Source of the DNA: Cladobotryum mycophilum
Lineage: Eukaryota > Ascomycota > Sordariomycetes > Hypocreales > Hypocreaceae
Reading direction: 5' to 3'
Assembly: GCA_036429605.1 (NCBI GenBank)
Contig: CM071589.1
Span: 2,790,001 to 2,854,000, forward strand
DNA: 64,000 nucleotides
The notes beneath the pieces were generated by a model that was not told the origin of the DNA, did no database searches, and was given only the letters and a program-made list of their open reading frames with translations. The translations under genes and the position numbers were made by a program. Within the stretch, counting starts at the first letter, position 1, and every line of letters begins with the position of its first letter. Shown here one piece after another: positions 44,876 through 55,998 of this stretch.

Positions 44876-47800
44876 AAAAAATTAAATGTGTAAGAGAGAT
44901 GTTAGGGAGAAGGGAGAGGAGGAGCAAAGACGGTCTGATCTGCCAGTAGCAGCAGATAAGAGTCGACACGGCGTTTCGAGGGGGAGTGTATATTTGATAG
45001 ATAAGAGAGGAGTGTAACAATCTTCCCCAGACGTTTTGGCGGCAGCTCCCCAAAGATGGATCGATCTAGGAGCAAGATGAGAACCCGGAGAAGCTTGTCT
45101 GGTTTCTCTGGGGCCGAATGGTTGCGTAGATGCGGACGCAGACCAAAGGCTTTGGGTGCGGGTGGGTAGAGTGTGTTTCCCCAACTTTCACGAGCCAAGA
45201 AAGTTGCGGGATGTATGAAGATAAAGAAGGAATCCCGAGGTTGGCGTCTTACCTTCGGTGTATATCGCGCGGGGTGGTTCTGGGGCAACAACCTGGCCCC
45301 GGGTCTAGTGAACTGGGGTAGTGGATAACGATGCCGAAGGTGGGAGGGATGGAGGGGATGAGTGATAATGATGGAAGATTTCAATCGACGCCCGCCTTGA
45401 CCAGATGGAGAGAAGAGAAGACTTTGGACGAAGGAATGGTCCAGCTTCTGGGTGCAAGACTGACTGACTGACTGACTGCAGGACAGACAGGACAGGACAG
45501 TGTTTACCAGAATGAGTTAGAACCGGCGCATGAAATGACGCATGGGAAGGCCGATATAGTTATGGTGTGCGATATCGCTTGTTCCGGACCTTGTTTTTGT
45601 TCTGGCTGATGTCTGGCCTGACCTGGCAAAAAAGACAATCACGTCCGCATTTGTGTGAAAGCAGATGGCATCATTGGAGCTCATTTTATTCTTCACATGT
45701 TGGAGAGGCTAAAAAATCTTCCTTGCATCGGGGGAGAGAGACGCACACACAATAAACAGGGGGCAGGGATTTGTGACTGCAACCTCAAAGTGCCATAGCA
45801 TGGGTCGTTGTGGGTCTTGCATAGCGTAAGTACAGGTACTGCCTGTATGTAGCCGTGTACATCTTGTCCACCATGGCATCATGCCAGGGGTGGGTATGTG
45901 GCCCTGCAGCCGTCTTTTTCTGGTGGTTGTCACTAGCCACAACGCGATACGAACCGCATAGAAGATTTTCCCTTCAAGGCATCGGGCAGCTTATGGGTCA
46001 TGCGAACGATATAAGCCAAGCTGATTGGCAAAAGACCGAAATCATGGCCAAAAGATGGCTTGGTTAGAGCAATTACCCCTCATGCTCATTCTGACAGGAA
46101 CGCTTCCATGATTCGATCGGCGGTTTAGAAGCGGAGGACCAACCACACTTTTCGATGCTGCTAATCTCGGAGAAGCTACGATTAGCCTATCCCACCACTT
46201 CGCTCAGCTGGGAATTGACAGCCTTTTCAGGGCTTCAATTTCGTCTGTCATTCGCAAACCCCAGCAAGCCCGTCAAGCCTAGCCAGCCACAACTCCGAGA
46301 TCCCAAGAATAGACAGGGGCTACTAGTACTATGGCTTGATTATGATTTACAGGCATTGCCTTACTTATACTCCGTATACAACTTATTATACCTCGGAGGA
46401 ACTTGAGAGGGATCGAAAAAAGCTTCTGAAAGTCTGTGTTTTGGTGCTCGCGTGTCTTCATACAACCATCATCATCATCATCATCCACTTCCCCAACACT
46501 GAACTAACTATAGTAGCTCATCTAGAACACACTTTGTTGGGGGGAAACAAAGAGGGTACATGCAATGCACACTTTCACTTTACGCGGCAACGCCATGGAC
46601 GAAACTTTCTCAGACGCTGGATCACTCTATGCGGAGCTCACCGCATACAGAATTTTCCCGTAAGAGGTAGCATGTCTCAGATAAGGGTGAATCAGCAAAC
46701 ACCAAAGGAGGAAAAAAGAAGCTGGTCAGAACTTCAGAAGGCGGCTCTAATCTAGAGTTTTGCCGTATTACTACACAAAGATTATCATGATGAACAGCGC
46801 GATAATAGTACAGAGACACAAGAGAGAGAGAAAACGACAGATGCAACACGGGATGGCTTGTTCCTGCGCAATTTTACCCGCCACCACGATGAGCACAGAT
46901 AATCAGGTAGGACCTGGTAGGCACAAGGTAGCAATGCCGGCCAGCACAGGTATACGTTACATGATGGGCCGCCGAGATCACCGCCCAAAGCAGCGTGTCT
47001 CGGGGTACCCATTCAAACTTGACAGTACAAGGGGTACAAGCGGCCTGTCCGCTCCACAGCACGACTGGACTCTCAGGCTGTCGAAGCTTGGTGGCCTTGG
47101 TGGCCGTGGTGGCCTTCCAGCGCATCTCCAGCGGTCTGTAGGTCTTCTTTGGAAGCCTTATCCGGCGCTAGCACCGCCATCCGCCACTGGCCTTTTGCTC
47201 CTTTTGGGTGGTACCCCTGTCGAGCTCGCGACCATCTTTCTGTAATCCACTGTACCCATTGTACCCACTGGAGGCGCTACTGCAGCCTGCACGCACCGCA
47301 ATACAGGCGTATACACCCACCCCTGTACCTTGGGCTAGCATGTAGACGACTTGGATCCTAGTCCCGGCCCCGAGTCCACTCTTGTTTGTGATGATGTCGA
47401 CCCGGCTACTACTGCTTGGGTGGACCAGACCATAACCTTGCCATGACCTGCCACGGTCACTTGCAGGGCGGCAGAAAAAAAAAGATATCCACGATTGATG
47501 TGTCTGGTCTGGCTCCCCAATTTTGACTAAAGAAGTTACAATTAATACGCCGTATGGGGTCGGGCCATTGATAAGTACCCAGTATCTGCGCACGAGCCTG
47601 GGGCAATCGAAAATATTACCCACCTCTTCCCCCTCCCCCGGCCCATCAGAAGACTTCTTATTATTTGTCCAACACCACGACTTGACGAACTTGCAAGCAG
47701 CTGAGCTGTCTTTTCTTGTTCTTTGTTGGTTGTCTGGTCCATAGTATTAACTTTTACTCTCGTCTATCGGGCTGATATTTCTTCGCCATCTCAGTCTGCC

Positions 47801-48022
47801 GTCTTCCACCAACACTTTGCTCTCTTCTTTTTTCTCCTCGAGAGCATATACTTAGTCGTGGCAGCTGGTGTATTTGTTTTTTTCTCTGTCTACAATACCC
47901 AGCCACACAAGCAGCGCTGCCATCTCAATACATTTATACCATCATCCCAGCAGCGGGGTCTAGATCGACTTTGCTTCACTGGAGCTCAGCAAAATGAGCT
48001 CCCCTTAGGATCCCCGAGGCTC
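44876..48022. promoter_or_regulatory. 3.1-kb divergent intergenic region (acyltransferase-3 / GT32)
   Basis: No gene is supported. It holds a GACT tetranucleotide run (45458-45478), a GACAGGACAG cluster, a TCA trinucleotide run near 46467-46485 and long CT-rich leader sequence 47740-47990 before the GT32 start. The GT32 frame is open upstream to 47723, but that part lacks a credible start and looks like untranslated leader. Confidence 0.5.
45458..45478. repeat. (GACT)5 tetranucleotide run
   Basis: About five perfect units just upstream of the acyltransferase leader. Confidence 0.9.
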
Positions 48023-49246
48023 ATGGCCTCGGCTAGCCCTTTGCGCAACAAGGTGCCTACACAGATGAGAAGATGCATTCCCATCTATCTTGGCCTTGTG
48101 GTTCTCCTCTTCATCGTCACAAATCTTGATGTTATTGGATCCATTCCCAGTCCGATGGGCGTCTTCCGTCGTGACCCTCCTCCCCCAAAGCTGCCTGGGA
48201 GCACATTTCCGCAAAAGATCTGGCAGACATGGAAAGTCGACCCTACTCACTTCGACGAACGCGACCTGCTCACCTCCCGGACATGGATGGAGAAGAATCC
48301 CGGCATGCGATATGAAGTCATTACTGACGCCAACGAGATGGCCTATATCGAGGAGCACTTTGGCCCCAATGGCTTCAACCGCCCCGATATTGTCAACTTT
48401 TACAGCAGCATCAAGCTGCCTATTATCAAGGCCGACCTTCTGCGATACATGGTCATGTTTGCCGAAGGCGGTATCTATGCGGATATCGACGTCGAGGCCC
48501 TCAGACCATTCAACCGTTTTATCCCTGCCCGCTACGACGAATCGGAAATTGATTTGATTGTTGGTATTGAGATCGACAATCCTGCTTTCAAGGATCATCC
48601 CATATTGGGCAAGAAGTCCATGTCCTTCTGCCAGTGGACCTTTATCGGCCGCCCCGAACTGCCTGTCATGATGACCTTGATTGAGAACATTATGCACTGG
48701 TTTAAGGGTGTTGCCAAGGAGCAGAATGTCGCCTTGGGCGATGTGCAGTTGGATTTTGACCAGGTCATTAGTGGTACCGGGCCCTCTGCCTTTACCAATG
48801 CTATCCTTGGCTATATGAACAAGCACACCAAGGGGCGCAAGGTTACTTGGGACATGTTCCACAATATGGACGAGTCCAGGCTGGTTGGTGGTGTTCTGGT
48901 GCTCGATGTCGAGGCATTCTGCGCTGGACAAGGGCACTCTGACTCTGGTAACCACGGTGCCCGAGGCGCCCTTGTCAAGCACCACTTCCACGCTTCCAAC
49001 TGGCCTAGCCGCCACCCTCGATTCAAGCACCCCGCTTACGGTCAAGTCGAGGACTGCAACTGGGATGCCGAGTGTGTGAAGCGATGGGATGAGAACGTAC
49101 GCACCTGGGACCACTTCTCCGAAAATGAGAAGAAGGACATTATCGAAAACATTAGAAAGGCAGCTGAAGAAGCGGAGAAGGCGAGGCAACTGGCCCTATT
49201 ACCACCGATGCCTCCGCCTTTGCAGCTGCCGCAGCAGCCCCTATGA
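48023..49246 (+). CDS. GT32-family glycosyltransferase (Och1-like type II membrane protein)
   Basis: The ATG at 48023 gives 407 residues. A short basic N terminus is followed by a signal anchor (CIPIYLGLVVLLFIVTNL, residues about 18-35). The catalytic domain begins with FPQKIWQTWKVDP, the standard GT32 opening. It continues to the nucleotide-sugar region LLRYMVMFAEGGIYADIDVE, in which Asp-Ile-Asp is the DXD metal-binding motif. WTFIGRPELPVM and the terminal HHFHASNW follow. Family members such as Och1 add alpha-1,6-mannose to N-glycans in the Golgi; other GT32 enzymes use other sugars, so the donor is not settled. The C terminus is an acidic helix and a Pro/Leu/Gln tail. A long antisense ORF (48005-49189) is a codon-bias shadow. 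Confidence 0.88.
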   Translation: MASASPLRNKVPTQMRRCIPIYLGLVVLLFIVTNLDVIGSIPSPMGVFRRDPPPPKLPGSTFPQKIWQTWKVDPTHFDERDLLTSRTWMEKNPGMRYEVITDANEMAYIEEHFGPNGFNRPDIVNFYSSIKLPIIKADLLRYMVMFAEGGIYADIDVEALRPFNRFIPARYDESEIDLIVGIEIDNPAFKDHPILGKKSMSFCQWTFIGRPELPVMMTLIENIMHWFKGVAKEQNVALGDVQLDFDQVISGTGPSAFTNAILGYMNKHTKGRKVTWDMFHNMDESRLVGGVLVLDVEAFCAGQGHSDSGNHGARGALVKHHFHASNWPSRHPRFKHPAYGQVEDCNWDAECVKRWDENVRTWDHFSENEKKDIIENIRKAAEEAEKARQLALLPPMPPPLQLPQQPL

Positions 49247-50210
49247 AGCAAGCGATAAGGGGATGAGTTACGGATGATTTGATTTCCCTTTTTATTTTAT
49301 TTTTATGGCTGATGCAGTCTGCTGGTTGGCACAGACCTCGAACGAGTTTGTAATGGCTTAACGACATAACTATAAGCTGGACACGGAGTTGGTAGTGCTT
49401 AAAAATACACTGGGTGGGTAACGATTTAGCATTTTATAGGCGACCAGGATATGGTTGGGAGTTTATAGATCTGGATTTTAATTTACAAAGTTCACAAACA
49501 ATGATTGGATTCTCTTATCAGCTGTACCTTTTGAAGTGTTTGCAGCGAACGCCTCCGCTGTGGGACACGACCAGATTGCTGGAGAAACGGTCACGTGTAT
49601 CTGGGCCACCTCCTTGTGACGTATTTTTGAGGCTGAACGTCAAGCTTGAATGCTTTCAAACGGCAAACGCATACTGTGTAAATTCCAAGAACGTGGCAAT
49701 GGGTGAATTAGAATTGAGGGATATTTCCGCATTCACCTGTTCTTAACAGAAGAAGTTTGTCTTATTGTCTTATACAGAGAATATTTCTGCCTTACCTGGA
49801 CCGGATTCTGTTTTTCTTCAGCGTTCCAGTTTCCGTTTTCGACCCAACAGTTTCATCAGCCACACTGCCGAGCTTACATAAGACATTCATGTGCCATCTG
49901 ACCCGCCATCGCCTCTCCAAACCTGACGTGTACCTCGCTCGCCTCTATTCGCCGCAGCCAACCATTTCGTCCTCGACCGCATCAGCACCCAGGCAGTAAC
50001 ATTCAGCACTTCTTCAGCGTTCGACATCTACCACCACTGCGCTTGATATTTGTGGATTTCGCTTCCTTTCTCTCCACCGGCTCTAGTTTAACAGTTGGCG
50101 AGTGAAGACCCGTATCGGCTCAACACCACTGGAACTATCGTCTGCTCGACAGCCGCCGGCCTTCTCTCTCGCATCATCTCTCGGTACAGCGCATCACCAA
50201 CAATTTCATA
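49247..50210. other. Intergenic, GT32 3' UTR and RAB5 promoter/leader
   Basis: About 960 bp. The last 300 bp before 50211 are CT-rich, as in many fungal 5' leaders. The ORFs at 49414-49746 and 49757-49999 have no recognisable content. Confidence 0.55.
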
Positions 50211-51113
50211 ATGGCAGCCCGAGGACCCCCCGCCGGCCGTGGTGGCATTAACAACCGCTTTGCGCAATTCAAGCTGGTTCTCCTTGGTGCGTGATGGAGC
50301 GTGGAAGCCTCGGCTCTTTACACCAGTGCTGACAATGTTTACAGGTGAATCTGCCGTCGGAAAGGTAAAAAAGACAATGACGCTTGGGACAAATCGCGGG
50401 CTGGTCGGCTAACGCATCGTTTTTCAGAGTTCAATAGTTCTTCGATTTGTCAAGGTAAGTCTTTATCGTTTCTGAATGCGAAATGCCCTCGATGCTGACG
50501 TACATGATAGGACCAATTCGACTCTTTCCGCGAATCTACCATCGGAGCTGCATTCCTCACCCAAACCATCTCTCTCGATGAGAACACAACAGTCAAGTTT
50601 GAGATCTGGGATACCGCCGGCCAGGAGCGCTACAAGTCCCTGGCGCCCATGTACTACCGAAATGCCAACTGCGCCGTTGTCGTATATGATATCACTCAAT
50701 CTGTACGTTGGGGAAGCTCCCGGGGCGCGCAATACTGGAAATAGTACTGACTTGATTGAACCCAGGCATCACTAGACAAGGCCAAAGCATGGGTCAAGGA
50801 GCTCCAACGTCAAGCTAATGAGAACATCATCATTGCTCTAGCAGGCAACAAGCTCGACTTGGTCACTGAACAGCCCGATAAACGCGCAATCCCTACAGCC
50901 GATGCCGAAGCGTACGCGCGGGAAGCCGGTCTCCTCTTCTTCGAAACTTCCGCTAAAACCGCAGAGAACGTCCGGGAGCTCTTCACTGCTATCGCTAAGA
51001 AGTTGCCATTGGATCAAGCTGGACCCCGGCATGCTCGACCAGGCCAACGACCAGGTGTGAGCTTGGCACCAGAGAATTCCAACACCAACGTCAGCGGACC
51101 ATGCGCCTGCTAA
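50211..51113 (+). CDS. Rab5-type small GTPase (Vps21/Ypt51)
   Basis: Controls fusion and traffic at early endosomes. Five exons: 50211-50286, 50345-50364, 50428-50454, 50511-50702 and 50766-51113. All splice phases join, giving 220 residues. The P-loop is split across three exons (LLG / ESAVGK / SSIVLRFVK). Switch II is WDTAGQERYKSLAPMYYRNA (a Rab5 hallmark). Guanine-base motifs are GNKLDLV and ETSAKTAENV. The C terminus ends in Cys-Ala-Cys, a double-geranylgeranylation signal. Exons 2 and 3 are only 20 and 27 nt long. The introns are 58-63 nt with standard GT/AG ends. The gene is closely spaced to MIC60 downstream but independent of it. Confidence 0.95.
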
Positions 51114-51931
51114 ATTTACGTACAAACATTATGGCCAAGGGACGTTTCTAATGAATGACTTTTTATCTACTCTACCAACGTCCGGCAACGCATCCATAGG
51201 AGTAGTCAGGTTAAGGCCGGGATAGACTGACAGCAGTGATTCAAGCCTAGGCTCGCATTTGGCGAGTCCAGGTGCGTCGTATATTTCTCGGAGTCTTGGG
51301 TTTGGAGGGTATTGGCCGCAATTTATCCTTTGGTTGTTTTTTTTAATATTCAATTTGATTTTTGTGACTGTCTTGACGAGCTGGGATGCGTGTGGACAGT
51401 GAAGGCCAATGCTCACGCATATCATGGTTGAAGATGCTGGAGGGTCATAACCTACTCGAGCAAAGATGTATGATGTTCTGTAGTGGCTTTGATTGGGCGT
51501 CTAATAGATTGCTGATGTCTAGACAGAGAGGGCTTTACGATACAAATCAGTGGCATGTTGATGAATGGATATTGAATTCGCGAAGCTTTCCTGCAGTTGA
51601 TGACATGTGAATGAGATTGATCGCAAACAACCTTGTGATGTGATATCTCGACACAACCCTCAGAGTTTCAAACTATACGATTACTATTGAAAAATATTCC
51701 TTGTACAAAGCATTGATTTATTAAAGCAATCAAGTCATATGCAAATCTCCCTCAACATTCCACCTTGATCATGAAATGATGGTTGCGTCACAGACCCGGT
51801 TCTTGCCGGCTCTGGAGGCTGCATTAGCCGAACTTTTTCCCTGAGCGTTTTTGTCCATTGCCAACTTTCTGGCTCAGTGCTCAGCAACAACCTCCAATCC
51901 AACCGCCACCCGTTGGCCATTGTATTCCGAA
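51114..51931. other. Intergenic, RAB5 3' UTR and MIC60 promoter
   Basis: About 820 bp, AT-rich around 51320-51360 and 51640-51740. No coding frame is supported. Confidence 0.55.
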
Positions 51932-53920
51932 ATGCTGCGATCATCGCTTCGGACAGCACGGATACTGGGTAGCAGGCCCGTCGCGGCCGCTGCTGGGCGC
52001 CAATGGTCCATTGCGGCGTCGCGACGAGCTCCTGTGGTGGGCATTGTAGGTCTACTACAGCTTCCAAATATCAACATATCTAGGTGGGAAATTGTCGCTG
52101 ATAAGCTTGAACCTAGAGATCCTTCGCCGACCAGAAACCTACAGATGCCTCGACTGCTCCCGTCACACCTGTGGTTGAGGCTCAAAGCCCTGAGCGCACC
52201 GCGACAACAGCGACAACAGCACCCACCACCCCACCTCCCACTACCCCAGCGCCGCGGAAAAGAAGGGCTTCTTTCGAAGGGTACGGAATTTCTTCCTCAC
52301 TTTGATTCTCCTAGGAGCTTCTGGATTCGCCGGAGGTGTTTGGTATTCCCGGATCAACGATAGCTTCCACGACTTCTTTACCGAGTACATTCCCTATGGC
52401 GAGCAGGCCGTTCTCTACTTGGAGGAGCTGGAGTTCAAGAAGAAGTTCCCCAATGCCCAGACCAATGTCTCACGACCTCGTGAAACTGGCGAAAAAGTCA
52501 CGATCCCGGTCCAGAGTGGCGCATCATGGAGGGTCGCGGACCAGACTGAACCTGCTGGTCGTCGTTCAAGCGCTGCTTCCTCATCCAGCAAGCCTGCGAG
52601 CAAGCCCGAGGCAAAGGCAGAGGAAGCGCCAAAGCCAGCTCCACCAACTACGCCAACTCCCGTCGTCAAGCCTGCCGAGAAGACTGCTGCGAAGCCCGCG
52701 CCAGCCCCTCAGGAAAAGCCAACGGCCCCTGCTGCGAAGCTGAAGTCTATTGATCTAATGGCACTTCCTGATGCCAAGGAGCCTATCGTTCGAGATCTCG
52801 TCCACATGCTGAATGATCTCATCTTGGTTATCAATGCCGACGGTGCCCATAGAAAATACGGCTCAACTGTTGAGAAAGCTAAGAACGAGATTGTCAATAT
52901 TGGCAGCAGACTGAAGGATCTCAAGACTGGCGTTGAGAAGAAGGCTGCTGAGGAGGTCCGATCGACAGTTGCTGAGTTTGAGGCTGCTGCGGCTGATCTG
53001 ATCAAGAGGGTCGAGAACACCATGGCTCAACAGGAAGTCTCCTGGCGAGAAGAGTTTGAGGAGAAGAAGCAATCTATGCGCGAGGGTTACGACGAGCGGG
53101 TTAAGCTTCTCCTGGAACGGGAGCAGAAACTCAACGAAGAGAAGCTCCATAGCAAGCTACTAGAACAAGCTGTGGCCCTCAAGAAGGACTTCCTCAAGGA
53201 AGTTGAGGCTCGTGTGGAACAGGAGCGCGAGAGCCGCATCGGAAAGTTGAATGATCTCTCAGCGGCCGTATCAGACCTCGAGAAACTGACCCTCGGCTGG
53301 AACAAGATTGTCGACAGCAACCTGAAGACCCAACAACTCCATGTCGCTGTTGAGGCTGTGCGCGCAAGCTTGGAGGATGGCCAACACCCTCGACCATTCA
53401 TCCGAGAGCTTGTCGCAATCAAGGAGATTGCCTCTGACGATGCCGTTGTGGACGCAGCGATCGCTTCCATCACTCCATCAGCTTACCAGCGTGGTATTTC
53501 CACCTCTGCTCAGCTCATTGATCGATTCCGCCGTGTTTCTGGCGAGGTTCGAAAGGCCTCCCTACTCCCTGACGATGCCGGTGTTGCCAGCCACGCTTCT
53601 AGCTGGGTTCTGAGTCACGTCATGTTCAAGAAGCAGGGTCTTGCGGAAGGTGACGATGTTGAGAGCATTCTCACACGTACCCAGACATACTTGGAGGAAG
53701 GAGATTTGGATGCCGCCACAAGAGAGATGACCGGATTGCAAGGATGGGCCAAGACTTTGAGTAAGGATTGGTTGGCAGAGGCCCGCAAGGTTCTAGAGGT
53801 ACAGCAAGCACTTGACGTAAGTTGTTCTTAGACCTAACAAACAATTTTCATTCCTTTTACTAACGAGATGCCTAGGTCATTGCCACTGAGGCACGGTTGC
53901 AGAGTCTGAGAGTAGATTAA
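51932..53920 (+). CDS. MIC60: MICOS subunit MIC60 (mitofilin), frameshift near 52229-52247
   Basis: Inner-membrane organiser of mitochondrial crista junctions. Exon 1 starts at 51932 with a mitochondrial presequence (MLRSSLRTARILGSRPV). The intron runs from a donor near 52046 (GTAGGT; 52034/52037 are alternatives) to 52116 (CCTAG, branch CTGAT). Exon 2 is 52117-53816 and exon 3 is 53876-53920, after an intron at 53817-53875. Exon 2 begins FADQKPTDAST and a Thr/Pro linker in one frame. The anchor (FFLTLILLGASGFAGGVWYS) and everything after are in another. The upstream part of the second frame is closed by a stop at 52191, so one base is missing between, most likely in a CCCC run at 52229-52232 or 52244-52247. 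A coiled coil (about residues 270-400) and the mitofilin C terminus ending VIATEARLQSLRVD follow. About 619 residues when restored. Confidence 0.85.
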
Positions 53921-54323
53921 AAGTCATAATGTCTCCTTTGTTCTGTATATTGGTCAGGGGTGGCATAGGTAGGAAGTTTGCCTGGCCTGTGTATTAGATA
54001 TCAAAATAGACAACTGGGGGCACTAGTTATTAACACGATTTTCTTTGCATATTTGACACGATATTTGGGTTTTGATGTCGTGAAATGCTGAACAAGATGA
54101 TGGCTCAATAATAGTTTGACCCTCACGGACACTGGACTCGATACCCCACTATGTAGTACTGAGTCTGACGCGGGCAAATTTTAGGTATCCTTGTAGATCC
54201 TATCACTTACATTTAACTAATAAACACAACTCGGCAATTCTATATGAGGGTCGTATAACTATTTCCTCAACACTAAATCTCGGATTCTCTGCCCCCACCT
54301 AAATTCAATTGAGACCTCCTAAG
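53921..54323. other. Intergenic, MIC60 3' UTR and FPGS promoter
   Basis: 403 bp, AT-rich. Nothing recognised. Confidence 0.55.
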
Positions 54324-55913
54324 ATGGTCATCAGGCAAAGTTGCCGGGCTTGTACCCGAACCATTGCCCTCTCACATGTTGCCACCAAAGGCAAAGGGCC
54401 ACTCATCACCAATGGCAGGTTTATGAGCACAGCCGCAAGAGGATACTCTGAAGCTCTTGAAAAGCTCTTTAAGCTCCAGCCAAACCGCAAAGTCACAAAT
54501 CTCTTTGAAAACTCCTCTTCCGGGAAGAAGTCGTCCCCACAGGATCTTAATGCCGCTGCCATACCGGAGGTGCTGACATGGCTGCGCCGCGCGGGTTATA
54601 CGCAGAGGGACCTTGCGAAGATGAGGCACATACATGTTGCGGGGACGAAGGGAAAGGGGTCGGTGTGTGCGTATGCGACGGCTATGCTGATGAGGTATCG
54701 CACCGTGGGGACGTATACGAGTCCGCACCTGGTCAGTCCAAGGGAGAGAATAGCGATTAATGGGAATGCCGTGGGGCAGGATGTATTCGCCGAGGCGTTT
54801 TTTGAGGTCTGGGATAGATTCACCGAGGCTGCCGTGAAGGAGGGCATGACGGCTGCGGAGGCGGAGGGTCCGGCGTCGAAACCTTTCTTCTTCAGGTATT
54901 TGACAATCTTGGCGTGGCATATTTTTCTGCGGGAAGGGGTGACGGACGTGGTGATGGAATGCGGCATTGGAGGCGAGTATGATGCGACCAATGTGCTGCC
55001 ACCGGAGGCTGTGTCCGCGGCGGTGGTGACGCAGCTGGGGGTTGATCACGTAGCCATGTTGGGCGACACGGTGGAAAAGATCTCGTGGCACAAGGCTGGG
55101 ATATTGAAGCCTGGCGTCAGAGGGTTTACGATGAGGCTGGATGATCAGCCGTCGGTGATGGAGGTGTTACGGACGAGGGCGGAGGAGAAGGGGACCGAGT
55201 TGGTGGAATTGGACAGCAGCCTGGTTGAGAAATGGGGTGGCGTGAGTGGTATCCTGAAGGGAGATTTTCAGAAGCGGAACCAGGCGCTGGCTGTGATGGC
55301 TGTGAGTGAGCATCTCGGGATGAGTAGCAGTCCGGCCACGGCGCTAGAGAACATACCTGATAAGATGGTTCGGGGCTTGCGGGAGGCGAGACTCAGGGGC
55401 CGATGCGAGGTTGTGGATAATGGGGATGTTGTCTGGCTGTTGGATGGCGCGCATACCAAGGATAGTCTGGAGGAGGTGGCCAAGTGGTTCGCCAAATCCT
55501 TGGATGGCGAAGAGGACGTGATATTGGTCTTTAATCAACAAGAAAGGAATGCGGCGGAGCTACTAGGCGGGTTCCTCGAAGCGGTCAAGAAGGAAACGAA
55601 GAAAGAGGATGTGTTCCGCCACGCCATCTTTACGCGGAACGAGCTGGCTACACCGGCTGAGGGAGAGGTTCGAGACTTGGACGTTCAGCGGCAAGCAGCA
55701 GAGAGGATGTCTGCTCTGGTTCCCGAAAGCCAGGTCAAGGTATTCGATAATCTGGGGGACTCTGTCGCCGAGACGAGGAAGCTTGCTTGGGTGGGGGACG
55801 GGGCAAAGAAGCAAAAGGTTTTGGTGACGGGGAGTTTACATCTTGTAGGGGGTATTGCAGGTTCTCGAGCCGGAAACACTATTGTAATCATTTTGCGAAA
55901 TCTATACCCCTAG
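54324..55913 (+). CDS. Folylpolyglutamate synthase-like protein, intronless copy
   Basis: ATP-dependent ligase that adds glutamates to folates. Single frame of 529 residues from the ATG at 54324. The N terminus (MVIRQSCRACTRTIALSHVA) could be a mitochondrial presequence. The P-loop is VAGTKGKGS (about residues 105-112). Other family marks are YTSPHLVSPRERI, ECGIGGEYDATNV, LGVDHVAMLGDTVEKISWHK and LLDGAHTKDS. The C-terminal 20 residues (after HLVGG at a G5 run, 55848-55852) do not look like the family. Another frame there reads VLQVLEPETLL and stops at 55885-55887, closer to the usual end, so a sequence error in the G run is possible. It differs strongly from the paralogue next door and is more G/C-ending in codon use. 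Active-site motifs look intact. Confidence 0.85.
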   Translation: MVIRQSCRACTRTIALSHVATKGKGPLITNGRFMSTAARGYSEALEKLFKLQPNRKVTNLFENSSSGKKSSPQDLNAAAIPEVLTWLRRAGYTQRDLAKMRHIHVAGTKGKGSVCAYATAMLMRYRTVGTYTSPHLVSPRERIAINGNAVGQDVFAEAFFEVWDRFTEAAVKEGMTAAEAEGPASKPFFFRYLTILAWHIFLREGVTDVVMECGIGGEYDATNVLPPEAVSAAVVTQLGVDHVAMLGDTVEKISWHKAGILKPGVRGFTMRLDDQPSVMEVLRTRAEEKGTELVELDSSLVEKWGGVSGILKGDFQKRNQALAVMAVSEHLGMSSSPATALENIPDKMVRGLREARLRGRCEVVDNGDVVWLLDGAHTKDSLEEVAKWFAKSLDGEEDVILVFNQQERNAAELLGGFLEAVKKETKKEDVFRHAIFTRNELATPAEGEVRDLDVQRQAAERMSALVPESQVKVFDNLGDSVAETRKLAWVGDGAKKQKVLVTGSLHLVGGIAGSRAGNTIVIILRNLYP

Positions 55914-55998
55914 TTGAATAGGGCCGCTCCCCAAGTCACCCCTAGAAAGGTTGAAAAGAAAAAGAAAAAGGAAAGAAAAAAAGGTCCTACTAAGTTCA
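55914..55998. terminator. 85-bp convergent 3' spacer between the two FPGS genes
   Basis: Tail-to-tail stops with an A/G-rich tract (55950-55981) between them. Overlapping 3' UTRs are very likely. Confidence 0.5.

Noticed and set aside
48005..49189. 394-codon antisense ORF opposite the GT32 gene
   Set aside because: It mirrors the sense codons of a well-supported glycosyltransferase. The product has no domain and no independent promoter evidence.
54372..55091. 239-codon antisense ORF over the intronless FPGS
   Set aside because: Explained by high third-position GC of the real gene.
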